Source: Acidobacteriota bacterium
GTDB lineage: Bacteria > Acidobacteriota > HRBIN11
DNA: 13,943 bases
Assembly: GCA_030550225.1 (NCBI GenBank)
Contig: JAUQPV010000038.1
Span: forward strand, 1 to 13,943
Reading direction: 5' to 3'
A program made the position numbers and the translations under genes. Position 1 is the first letter of the stretch; each line of letters starts with the position of its first letter. The notes below the pieces were generated by a model. It searched no databases and was not told the origin of the DNA. It saw only the letters and a program-made list of their open reading frames with translations. Positions 7,336 to 13,943 of this stretch are shown piece after piece.

Positions 7336-8733
7336 TCACCGTAGCAAATTTCCCAGAGTCTGGACAGCCCGGAGGGCTTGGGGGCCGTTGACGTTCTGAC
7401 CCGGCCGGAAGGATCCATCCGGCTCCAAGGGCAAGAGTCCGAGGGTGACGGCATATCGGATCGGGACGTAGTATCGATGTAAGGGGGAGACGTCGGGGAT
7501 CGTCAGGCCGGAAGGGATCTTCACGAGGGTATCCCGATCAAAGTACCGCAAGACGTTGTAAAGAATGAAGGCGAACTCGCCCCGCTGGACGACCCGGTGG
7601 GGCTGAAAGGTGTGATTATCAAAGAGGGGGATGAGACCCATCGCTACGACCTTTTGGATGAAAGTCCGCGCCCAGTGGTCCTCCAGGTCCAGGATGATGG
7701 GCGGCGGACCCGAAAGGGGCTCTTGGGCGATGCGGGGGATCTCCAGGTACAACAGGGCGGCGACTTGACCCCGGGTCACATAGGGCGCCCGTTCGATCTG
7801 TTGGTACTCGGTATAGACGGCCGAACGCTGGATCTCCAGGTCGGCCGTCTGGAGGAGCTCCACCCATCGTCGCTGGGACGGTTCCGCGCGGACTAAACGT
7901 TCCAGCAACGGTTTGGCCTGAAGCCATTGGCGAGTCTCCACGAGGGCCTCAGCCAGTCGCCGGAGGACCTGCATGTCGTCCGGGTCGCTTTGATACGCCA
8001 GTTGATAGTAGGGGAGCGCCTCCTGGACCTGGCCCAGGGAGCGAAACCAGTCGCCGGCCTCGACCTGAAGCCGGGTATCGGTTAGGGCCCGGGCGGCCGC
8101 CTGCCGGTACCAGTGCGTCGCCTGGGCGACGTCCCCTTGGCGCCGGGCGAGCCGGGCCTGTTCGACCATCGTCTCGACGGCCCGACGCCGGATAAGGTCT
8201 ACCTCGTTGACCCAATCCGGCGAGTGGGCCAAGACGGCTTCGAGCTTCTCGGCATACGTCAGGGCGAGGACCCAGTCCTGACGTGCGCGATAGACCCACA
8301 TCATACCGGCCAGGGCGCCGACGTGCTGAGGCGCGACCTTGAGGGCTTCTTGGAAGTATGGAGCCGCCGTCAGGACGTCGTCTCGGGCGAGGGCGGCCCA
8401 TCCCCGGAGGGCCAGGGGCGTCGCCCACTGCGGATAACTCACCTGTAAGGACTCGGCGATGCGTTCCGCCGTGTCGATGTCGCCGGCCTGGAGGCTTTCC
8501 CAGGCCATCTGGGCCCGGACGGTCGCCCCTGAACCCGGCGGTGGTTCCCACGTCGTCGGAGCCGGCAAGTACGCCGGCAGGGAGACGTAGGGCGCTTTGG
8601 GGCAACCGACCAGGAAGGGACTCAGGATGGCCAGTCCGATCAGGACGTAGAAGAAGCGATGACTTCGGCGGTTTCGGTCGAGCTGACCGGTGACGGCTCC
8701 AGCTGATACGCTTTCATACGGCCGACCAACCAT
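7336..8733 (-). CDS. TPR-repeat lipoprotein with C-terminal SLH domains
   Basis: The 465-residue protein has a long basic N-region (DRNRRSHR), a hydrophobic stretch FFYVLIGLAILSPF and the lipobox LVGC, predicting lipidation at Cys44. Helical TPR-like repeats fill roughly residues 65-300 (for example AAPYFQEALKVAPQHVGALAGM). Two S-layer-homology-like modules follow, near 347-396 (LEDHWARTFIQKVVAMGLIP ... FQPHRVVQRGEFAFIL) and 412-462 (PDVSPLHRYYVP ... DGSFRPGQNVNGPQALRAV). VTRGQVAALLYLEIP just before looks like the tail of a third. SLH domains bind cell-wall polymers or peptidoglycan, so this is probably an outer- or inner-membrane lipoprotein that contacts the wall. ATG 8733 is chosen because GAGG (8741-8744) sits seven bases upstream and no later ATG, GTG or TTG precedes the signal peptide. 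It overlaps the end of hflX by 94 bp, so the two genes are likely co-transcribed. Confidence 0.85.
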   Translation of the reverse strand: MVGRPYESVSAGAVTGQLDRNRRSHRFFYVLIGLAILSPFLVGCPKAPYVSLPAYLPAPTTWEPPPGSGATVRAQMAWESLQAGDIDTAERIAESLQVSYPQWATPLALRGWAALARDDVLTAAPYFQEALKVAPQHVGALAGMMWVYRARQDWVLALTYAEKLEAVLAHSPDWVNEVDLIRRRAVETMVEQARLARRQGDVAQATHWYRQAAARALTDTRLQVEAGDWFRSLGQVQEALPYYQLAYQSDPDDMQVLRRLAEALVETRQWLQAKPLLERLVRAEPSQRRWVELLQTADLEIQRSAVYTEYQQIERAPYVTRGQVAALLYLEIPRIAQEPLSGPPPIILDLEDHWARTFIQKVVAMGLIPLFDNHTFQPHRVVQRGEFAFILYNVLRYFDRDTLVKIPSGLTIPDVSPLHRYYVPIRYAVTLGLLPLEPDGSFRPGQNVNGPQALRAVQTLGNLLR

Positions 8734-9959
8734 GGAGGTACCTCGGCTTCGAGATAAACCCCGTCCTCTCGATCCTCCCGAACGAGAATCCGACCGGCCT
8801 TGTAAAACCACTGGAGGTCCCGGGCATGGGCATAGGGGATGCGGAACCGATATCTCTGCCAGTAAGACCGCAGGGTCCGGGCCATCGCCTCGACGAGCCG
8901 GTCGAGGCCTTCGCCCGTACGGGCCGACAAAAAGATGGCTTCCGGGCACATCGCCCGCGCCTCATGAATCCGCAGGGGATCGGTGTTCTTGTCGATCTTA
9001 TTGAACACCCACAGGATGGGCTTGTCGTCGACCCGCATTTGCCGCAGGACCGCCCGGACGGTCTGAACCTCCGTCTCCATCCGAGGGGACGTGATGTCGA
9101 TGACGTGAATGAGGGCCCATGCCGAGTAAACTTCGTCCAGGGTGGCTCGAAAGGCGGCGACTAACGAGGGCGGGAGCTTCCGGATGAATCCGACCGTGTC
9201 GCTGACGAGGACTTCCCCCAGGTCATTCAGCCGGACCTTCCGGACTAAGGGGTCCAGCGTCGTGAAGAGCTGGTCCTGGGCCGGCGCGTCGGCCTGGGTC
9301 AGTCGGTTGAACAAGGTCGTCTTGCCGGCGTTGGTATACCCGACCAGGGCCAAGACGGGGAGGCCCTTTTCCTGCCGCTCGGCATGAAGAGCCTGCCGGT
9401 GAGTCTCGATGGCCGCCAGCTCCCGACGGATGTGCGCGATACGCGCCCGGATCTGGCGCTGTTTCATCTCGAGAAGGGTCTCGCCCGGACCCCGAGTCCC
9501 GATACCGCCCCCCAGGCGGGAGAGCTCGACACCCCGGCCGGTCAGACGGGGAAGCAGATACTGCAGTTGCGCCAGCTCGACCTGAAGCTGACCCTCCCGG
9601 CTCCGGGCCCGCCGGGCAAAGATGTCCAGGATGAGTTGGATGCGGTCCAAGATCTTGACGTTCAGGGCATCTTCTAAGTTCTTGACCTGCACGGGACGAA
9701 GGGAGTCGTCCAAGACGACCAATTCCGCCCCGGACGCCGAGACCATCCCCGCCAACTCCCGGACCTTCCCCTGGCCCAGGTAAAACCCAGGGTCCGGGGT
9801 TCGACGGACCTGGGTCACGACGGCGACGACGTCGGCCCCGGCATCCTCGACGAGACGCCGCAGCTCCTCCAAGTCCTCGAGGGCTTCGGCTTCCCTCGCC
9901 CGGTCCCGGATCAGGCCGACGATGATAGCTTTTGGACGGACCTGCGTAGCTTTTTCCAT
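8640..9959 (-). CDS. hflX: GTPase HflX (ribosome-associated)
   Basis: The 439-residue protein has the full HflX layout. The N-terminal HflX domain carries the glycine-rich FYLGQGKVREL near 59-69 and ELSRLGGGIGTRGPGE at 145-160. The G domain has G1 GYTNAGKTT (207-215), G2 TTLDP (233-237), G3 DTVG (254-257), G4 NKID (320-323) and G5 SAR (345-347). HflX binds the 50S or 70S ribosome, hydrolyses GTP and in studied bacteria splits stalled ribosomes under heat or antibiotic stress. The usually conserved GETQLE is GETLLE here (159-164). ATG 9959 is preferred; AGGAGG lies only two bases before it, unusually close, while an in-frame TTG 11 codons upstream has no ribosome binding site. The 3' end overlaps the start of the lipoprotein gene. 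Confidence 0.96.
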   Translation of the reverse strand: MEKATQVRPKAIIVGLIRDRAREAEALEDLEELRRLVEDAGADVVAVVTQVRRTPDPGFYLGQGKVRELAGMVSASGAELVVLDDSLRPVQVKNLEDALNVKILDRIQLILDIFARRARSREGQLQVELAQLQYLLPRLTGRGVELSRLGGGIGTRGPGETLLEMKQRQIRARIAHIRRELAAIETHRQALHAERQEKGLPVLALVGYTNAGKTTLFNRLTQADAPAQDQLFTTLDPLVRKVRLNDLGEVLVSDTVGFIRKLPPSLVAAFRATLDEVYSAWALIHVIDITSPRMETEVQTVRAVLRQMRVDDKPILWVFNKIDKNTDPLRIHEARAMCPEAIFLSARTGEGLDRLVEAMARTLRSYWQRYRFRIPYAHARDLQWFYKAGRILVREDREDGVYLEAEVPPWLVGRMKAYQLEPSPVSSTETAEVIASSTS

Positions 9960-10010
9960 ACCCTCCTTCGTGAGCGACGACACAAAATGCAAGTATTAAT
10001 GAGGTCCCGA

Positions 10011-10034
10011 GTGCCAGGTGCCGGGCCCCAGGGC
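10011..10034. repeat. Weak 8-bp array between hflX and the DUF2378-like gene
   Basis: GTGCCAGG, TGCCGGGC and CCCAGGGC are three loosely similar 8-bp units in the 206-bp spacer. The match is weak and might be chance GC-rich similarity. Confidence 0.3.
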
Positions 10035-10126
10035 AAGGAATGAAAGACCACAGACCGTTGCCCGCCCGGGGCTTCCCGTCGTCGGACGGAGTCGACCCCA
10101 TGACAGAGTCAGGTCTATCGTCTCGG

Positions 10127-10148
10127 GGGTCCCCTTGAGCTGGGACCC
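10127..10148 (-). terminator. Possible stem-loop downstream of the DUF2378-like gene
   Basis: GGGTCCC (10127-10133) pairs perfectly with GGGACCC (10142-10148) around an 8-nt loop, 17 bp past the gene's stop. There is no T-run, so factor-independent termination is uncertain. Confidence 0.35.
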
Positions 10149-10165
10149 AGTAGCCAAGACCCCCA

Positions 10166-10750
10166 TTACTGCCATGCGAAATAGAATTCACACCAGGCGT
10201 CGCCTTGTAAGAGACAACGGCGTTCCTCAGCCCGGACGTCTTGACCCCCCAGGATTTCAATCGACCGGCGGAAAAAACCCAGGTTGCTTCGACAGTTGGG
10301 TCGGGTCGTGTATGGGATGTACCGCGTACGGATCATACAAGATGATACGCCCGTCGGATAGTACTCCGTCAGGCCGGCATTGTAGTACTCGTTCTGCCAA
10401 GTGGCGGCCAGTTTCAGGAACAGCTCTGGAGGCTTACCCAGGAAGCGTCGGTATTGACCCTTCTCGGGGTGGAAGGCCCGTTCAGCCGAGAAGACCCCCA
10501 TTGCCTCATAGACAGCATCTGGGTCCTCACCTGCATACTCGGCGATGAGACGCTCGAAGCGCTCGACGAATCGCAGTTCGTACCAGCCGTTGACGCTGGC
10601 CTGACGCCACTGGGTCTGTTCCTCAGGAGTCAACCGACTCAGGAGCTCCTGCAGGACTGCCTCGCCCCAGCGGGACCGGACATAATCCATCCGAGACAGG
10701 AGGACCCATCCGCGTACGCGAAATTCATCGACGGGTTCCCAGTATCGCAT
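10166..10750 (-). CDS. DUF2378 (TIGR02265)-like protein
   Basis: The 194-residue protein resembles the DUF2378/TIGR02265 family, best known as multi-copy proteins of myxobacteria with no established biochemical function. Matching features are FRVRGWVLLSRMDYVRSRWG near residues 10-29, LSRLTPEEQTQW near 37-48, a GWYEL motif near 55-59, and a C-terminal module with NCRSNLGFFRRSIEILGG (152-169) and EERRCLLQGDAWCEF (175-189). That last pattern (E-x(2)-C-x(4)-GD-x(2)-C-x-F) is also seen in V4R and heme-NO-binding-like small-ligand domains, so a sensing role is conceivable but unproven. Cysteines are at 138, 153, 179 and 187. ATG 10750 is used; an in-frame TTG lies directly before it. No clear Shine-Dalgarno sequence is visible. 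It is downstream of ino1 in the same direction, with a 105-bp gap holding a strong palindrome. Confidence 0.6.
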   Translation of the reverse strand: MRYWEPVDEFRVRGWVLLSRMDYVRSRWGEAVLQELLSRLTPEEQTQWRQASVNGWYELRFVERFERLIAEYAGEDPDAVYEAMGVFSAERAFHPEKGQYRRFLGKPPELFLKLAATWQNEYYNAGLTEYYPTGVSSCMIRTRYIPYTTRPNCRSNLGFFRRSIEILGGQDVRAEERRCLLQGDAWCEFYFAWQ

Positions 10751-10808
10751 CAAGCCATTAAGGGGCGGGGTACCGGGGGCTCAGCTTAACACCCGGAATT
10801 AAAGCTAT

Positions 10809-10842
10809 ATCCCCGCCCCATCCGGGGCCATGGCCCGGGGAT
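10809..10842. terminator. Strong GC-rich palindrome downstream of ino1
   Basis: ATCCCCG (10809-10815) can pair with CGGGGAT (10836-10842). Inside, GCCCC-ATCC-GGGGC and the perfect 12-bp palindrome GGGCCATGGCCC (10825-10836) offer alternative folds. The structure begins 14 bp past the ino1 stop and could end or attenuate its transcript before the DUF2378-like gene. There is no clear U-tract. Confidence 0.4.
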
Positions 10843-10855
10843 AAAGCCGCCGAGG

Positions 10856-11941
10856 CTACCGTTGACGGAGGAAGGCTTCGATCCGTTGACGGGCCTCCTC
10901 GTCCCGCATCTGGACGGGCGGGTGCTTCATCGTGTAAGCGGAGATGTCATAGAGAGGACCCTTCAGGCCCCGGTCCCGAGCGATCCTACAGTAGCGGATC
11001 GCGTCGATGACGACACCCGCGCTGTTGGGCGAGTCCTGGACCGACAGGCGGACGTCCATCGAGATGGGGACGTGGCCAAAGATGCGGCCCTCGATGCGGA
11101 TGAAGCAGATCTTTTCATCATTCAGCCAGGGGACGTAATCGCTGGGACCGATGTGGATGTTCTCCCACCCCAGGTCATAGGGGACCAAGGACGTCACGGC
11201 CTCCGTCTTGGAAATCTTCTTAGACTTCAGGCGAGACCGCTCCAGCATGTTCAGGAAGTCCGTATTCCCGCCGACATTAAGCTGGTACATCCGGTCGATG
11301 CGGACGCCCCGGTCGACGCAGAGCTGGGTCAGGGTCCGGTGAAGAATCGTCGCCCCGAGCTGACTTTTGACATCGTCGCCGACGCAGGGGATACCGGCCT
11401 GCTCGAAGCGGGATGCCCACTTGGGGTTGGACACGATGAAGACGGGAATACAGTTAATGAGCGAAACGCCTGCCTCGAGGCACGCCTCGGCATAGTACTC
11501 GGTGGCCTTCTGGGAACCGACGGGCAGATAGTTGAGGAGGATTTCGGCTCCCGTTTCCTGCAAGACCCGGGCGACGGGGACCGGTTTTTCGTCGGCGACC
11601 ACGAAGGTCCGTCCCGGAGGATAGTCCTTCATGTGGGCGGCCACGCCGTCCAGGACGGGTCCCATCAGGACCCGGACAGGCCAATCGGGCAGGTCTCGGT
11701 AGATGGGATAGATACAGTTCGGAGCACTTAAGATGGCCTCCCGGAGGCTCCGGTTGACTTTACGGGCATCGATGTCAAAGGCGGCGACGACCTCGATATC
11801 GCCGGGCGTATACCCGCCCATGTCCCAATGCATGAGGCCGATGGCCTCCTTGGGGTCCAGCGTCCGGTAGAGCTCGATGCCTTCTAACAAGGCCGCCGCG
11901 CAATTGCCGACACCAGCGATGGCGATACGAATCTTCCCCAT
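10856..11941 (-). CDS. ino1: myo-Inositol-1-phosphate synthase (actinobacterial/thermophile type)
   Basis: The 361-residue protein converts glucose 6-phosphate to 1L-myo-inositol 1-phosphate with catalytic, recycled NAD+. The Rossmann start MGKIRIAIAGVGNCAAAL has the NAD-binding glycines at 10-12. CVGDDVKSQLGATI (186-199) and GGNTDFLNMLERSRLKSKK (224-242) are the conserved catalytic and substrate segments, with SKKISKT carrying the family's essential lysines. The length fits the compact bacterial/archaeal class rather than the roughly 530-residue eukaryotic class. Known uses of the product include phosphatidylinositol lipids, mycothiol-like thiols and di-myo-inositol phosphate, a solute of hyperthermophiles; none of those partner genes is in the window. 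GGGAGG (11949-11954), seven bases upstream of the ATG, is an excellent ribosome binding site. The gene diverges from the membrane-anchored protein at 12424. Confidence 0.96.
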   Translation of the reverse strand: MGKIRIAIAGVGNCAAALLEGIELYRTLDPKEAIGLMHWDMGGYTPGDIEVVAAFDIDARKVNRSLREAILSAPNCIYPIYRDLPDWPVRVLMGPVLDGVAAHMKDYPPGRTFVVADEKPVPVARVLQETGAEILLNYLPVGSQKATEYYAEACLEAGVSLINCIPVFIVSNPKWASRFEQAGIPCVGDDVKSQLGATILHRTLTQLCVDRGVRIDRMYQLNVGGNTDFLNMLERSRLKSKKISKTEAVTSLVPYDLGWENIHIGPSDYVPWLNDEKICFIRIEGRIFGHVPISMDVRLSVQDSPNSAGVVIDAIRYCRIARDRGLKGPLYDISAYTMKHPPVQMRDEEARQRIEAFLRQR

Positions 11942-12048
11942 GAGAAGTCCTCCCCTCGCTGGGAATCATCTTCGTCCCGGGCCGCACTCTCTACTTAGGG
12001 ACTATCCAGCAGGGAATCTACGATGACCGACGGAGACTATCCATGCAA

Positions 12049-12117
12049 GGCCTCGGTCTTCGGGTTTCGGTATCGGGCGTTGGGTCCCCCTGTCCCCCAA
12101 TCCCGAACACCGAGGCC
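12049..12117. repeat. Long imperfect inverted repeat
   Basis: GGCCTCGGTCTTCGGG (12049-12064) pairs with CCCGAACACCGAGGCC (12102-12117), with a single mismatch in 16 bp. The roughly 37-base interior is loosely periodic at 8 bp (GTTTCGGT, ATCGGGCG, TTGGGTCC, CCCTGTCC, CCCAATCC). It lies in the divergent promoter region of ino1 and the 12424 gene. Confidence 0.7.
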
Positions 12118-12225
12118 CATATCCAGCTCCGTAGGTCGCACCTTGGGTTATCGACACCCTTCCGTCCGCGGGAGTGGCATCCGGTCGGATTCCCTCACTG
12201 CTCGGGAAAAAGGATTTTTCAAATA

Positions 12226-12274
12226 GGTGACGAGTGGCGGTTTCACGCCTCCGTTAAGCCTCGCCACTCGTACC
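12226..12274. repeat. Inverted repeat with 10-bp perfect stem
   Basis: ACGAGTGGCG (12230-12239) pairs perfectly with CGCCACTCGT (12262-12271), and the stem extends by GGT/ACC across one bulged G. The 22-base interior contains a further possible small hairpin (GGCG and CGCC). It has no T-run and lies 150-200 bp before the plus-strand gene. Cruciform, operator, RNA element and decayed miniature element are all possible. Confidence 0.7.
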
Positions 12275-12356
12275 TGGGAGAATCTGGATTTTCGGCATTA
12301 GGTCTTGAGTGCTGAGATCTGGGTCTGGATCATATATCTAACACCAAAGATTTAGC

Positions 12357-12385
12357 TCGAATTTCCGCATTGGGAGCGCTATAAT
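12357..12385 (+). promoter_or_regulatory. Possible promoter of the membrane-anchored protein gene
   Basis: A perfect TATAAT at 12380-12385 lies 38 bp before the start codon, giving a leader of about 30 nt that includes GGGAGG (12413-12418). At 17 bp spacing the -35 region is TCGAAT, a poor match, so an activator or a chance TATAAT must be considered. Confidence 0.4.
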
Positions 12386-12423
12386 AACGGAGGCCATTGA
12401 GCCTGTCAATTCGGGAGGCGCAT

Positions 12424-13943
12424 ATGCGGGGGCTTCCCAAAGCGCTGGTCGTCGGCGGCTTGATCGCTTTCAGCCTATTCTTCATCGTCCTGGGTCTATG
12501 GGCCTTACGGCATATCGGATGGCAACCCAAGTTGACGAGTGATGCCTGGTGGCCCCAAGAGACGGTCCTGGCGTTGGAAATTCCGAGACTCTCAGCATGG
12601 ATTCGGGCGATGGAGACGAGCCCCTCTCAGCGGGACGTCCGTCGACCGGAGGTCTGGTCTGGACTCCAGGAGTATTTCCGGTCCGTCCAAGCCCGGGCGG
12701 ACGCCCGTCTGCCCGTCGTCTGGCAGAAGCGAATCGACGAATGGGCCGCCCCAGGGACGCTGACCCGGGTTAGGCGAGTCGCGGCGGCCGTCTGGGTCCA
12801 CGCACCGGAAGACTGTCGTCAGGATAAAGGTGTTTGGGAGGGGGCTTGGATGGTCGAGGCACCGTCCGATGTTTGGACGGTGGTCGAACCCGGCCTTCAG
12901 GACCTCTGGCGGGAATGGACACGGTTCCTTGGGACGGACGTCCCGCCGGTCGTCCACGCCGACGGACCCCGCCACTTTATCACGTCCGCCCGGGGGTGGG
13001 AAGACCTGACGGCCGTCCGGACGGGCCGTCGACCCGCCCTTCGGGGGACCCCGGCCGCCGCGGCCTGGCGGCGGCAGGTCCGTGCCCCAGGGGCCTACTT
13101 TTTACTGGTCCCTCAGAGTTTAGCGGCGTGCCCGCCGGCGAGGGGCGAGGACCGGCGGGTTGGGGAGGTCCTGCGGCATATCCGAGCCGTCACGTTAAGT
13201 CATAGTATTCGAGGCGGCTGGCAGGACACGGTCTTCCAGGTCTGGCCGGCGGAACCCTGGCCGGCCCCCTGGAACCGGCTCATTACAAAGACGGCCATTT
13301 CCAAGGAATTCCTCCGCTGGGTCCGGGATGAGGACCGCATCGTGGCGATCCTCCACGTGGAGGACCCGGCCGGATGGCTTCGATACATCCAGAGCCTGCG
13401 TTCGGTCCGGGAGCCCCGCCTGGCGGGCGACGAGGCTCTCGTGGAAAACTGGTCCGGCGACCTCCTCATCACGGCGAACCTGACTCAACTGTGGCCCCAA
13501 TGGCCAAGGCTCATCGAGTCGGCCTCCTCTCAGGGAAACACGGGCTCGTCTCTGGGCATGCTGTCGCAGGTCCTGAAGTCCCTGGGACAGGCTCGCTTGA
13601 AGGTCCTCGTGGGGGCCCGGGACGCCGCCCGGTGGGGGCGGGCGTTGGAGGCCTGGGTCAAGCAGACCCGACGCAAACAGGGGCTCGTCTCGGTCACCCA
13701 AGTCCGGGACCGACCCTTTCCCCTCTATCAGGCGACGACTCTTTTTCTCCCGACGGTCTCACCGACCTTTGGAGTCCATCCCCTGGGATTCGTCTTAACG
13801 CTCCACGGTGCTCAGATGGATGAAGCCCTGGAAGGTCGGGACCTCGCCAAGGGGGGTCTCTTGAAGGGAAAGCCCCGATGGCGGGCTCTCGACACCTTTG
13901 GGCCGGACCGGTGGATTCTCTTCTTATACTTGGACGGTCCCTC
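12424..13943 (+). CDS. Membrane-anchored protein of unknown function, 3' end beyond window
   Basis: The frame stays open for 506 codons from ATG 12424, which has GGGAGG five bases upstream, and runs off the right edge. The N-terminus has a basic start and one hydrophobic segment, ALVVGGLIAFSLFFIVLGLW (residues 7-26), which predicts a signal anchor with the rest outside the cytoplasm. The remainder is Trp- and Arg-rich without obvious repeats. PQETVLALEIPRLSAWIRAM (near 44-63) and the later ILHVEDPAGWLRYIQSLRS recall proteins of the DUF3352 type, where a line 'xADTxLxLxVPDLxxxLxxL' follows the anchor, but this is only a resemblance. I see no catalytic motif. It is transcribed away from ino1 and shares a regulatory region with it. 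Confidence 0.85.
   Translation, partial: MRGLPKALVVGGLIAFSLFFIVLGLWALRHIGWQPKLTSDAWWPQETVLALEIPRLSAWIRAMETSPSQRDVRRPEVWSGLQEYFRSVQARADARLPVVWQKRIDEWAAPGTLTRVRRVAAAVWVHAPEDCRQDKGVWEGAWMVEAPSDVWTVVEPGLQDLWREWTRFLGTDVPPVVHADGPRHFITSARGWEDLTAVRTGRRPALRGTPAAAAWRRQVRAPGAYFLLVPQSLAACPPARGEDRRVGEVLRHIRAVTLSHSIRGGWQDTVFQVWPAEPWPAPWNRLITKTAISKEFLRWVRDEDRIVAILHVEDPAGWLRYIQSLRSVREPRLAGDEALVENWSGDLLITANLTQLWPQWPRLIESASSQGNTGSSLGMLSQVLKSLGQARLKVLVGARDAARWGRALEAWVKQTRRKQGLVSVTQVRDRPFPLYQATTLFLPTVSPTFGVHPLGFVLTLHGAQMDEALEGRDLAKGGLLKGKPRWRALDTFGPDRWILFLYLDGP

Larger units (their letters stand above)
11942..12423. other. 482-bp divergent intergenic region
   Basis: No coding region is supported. The ino1 side has a strong ribosome binding site and a 9-bp direct repeat GACTATCCA at 12000-12008 and 12035-12043 that could be a regulator site. 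The middle holds two large inverted repeats (12049-12117 and 12226-12274), with GATTTTTCAA at 12213-12222 between them. The right end has a TATAAT box and the ribosome binding site of the plus-strand gene. Confidence 0.65.

Noticed and set aside
7336..8949. Start of the lipoprotein gene at 8949, giving 537 residues
   Set aside because: This would overlap hflX by more than 300 bp and place a long low-complexity Arg/Gly/Pro segment before the signal peptide. ATG 8733 has a good ribosome binding site.
9223..10260. 345-codon minus-strand frame overlapping hflX
   Set aside because: It is out of frame with the fully conserved HflX motifs and is Gly/Arg/Pro-rich, as expected for a shadow frame.
10862..11731. 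289-codon plus-strand frame opposite ino1
   Set aside because: It is rich in Asp, Val and Gly, has no recognisable motif, and lies wholly opposite a well-conserved gene.

Overview
The window is GC-rich bacterial DNA with closely packed genes and strong use of GTC, ATC, CGG and GAC codons. A lipid A kinase (lpxK), a probable lipoprotein carrying S-layer-homology repeats and a pilin-like protein point to an organism with an outer membrane. A membrane pyrophosphatase, an actinobacterial/thermophile-type myo-inositol-phosphate synthase and a DUF2378-like protein would fit a deep-branching, possibly thermophilic or Acidobacteriota-like lineage. That placement is a weak inference; the sequence carries no rRNA or other decisive marker.

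Layout from left to right. Positions 1-683 (-) hold the N-terminal half of a thiolase, cut by the window edge, and 810-1907 (-) holds lpxK. Positions 1908-2588 contain no intact gene but hold a degraded IS110-family transposase fragment, a roughly 100-bp direct repeat and short arrays. hppA, a K+-dependent-type membrane pyrophosphatase, lies at 2589-4640 (+). Three tandem 24-bp hairpin units separate it from a convergent DegT/DnrJ/EryC1 aminotransferase (4719-5846, -). Positions 5847-6490 carry the C-terminal remnant of a TnpB protein bordered by inverted short-repeat arrays. Next on the minus strand, in order of transcription, come hflX (8640-9959), a TPR/SLH lipoprotein whose start lies inside the end of hflX (7336-8733), and a PilW-like pilin (6491-7252). 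Further right are a DUF2378-like protein (10166-10750, -) and myo-inositol-1-phosphate synthase (10856-11941, -). A 482-bp divergent intergenic region with two large inverted repeats leads to a membrane-anchored protein of unknown function (12424 to the end, +).

The functions do not form one obvious pathway. Several concern the envelope: lipid A phosphorylation, the ion-pumping pyrophosphatase, an aminotransferase of the type used for surface sugars, the SLH lipoprotein, the pilin and the large anchored protein. hflX and the lipoprotein gene are clearly linked by a 94-bp overlap.

The most distinctive feature is in the spacers. Several intergenic regions contain short degenerate tandem arrays with a period of 7 or 8 bp; the commonest unit is CTGCCGAA or its complement TTCGGCAG. 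I saw none inside genes. I found no CRISPR array, tRNA, rRNA or recognisable defence or biosynthetic cluster.
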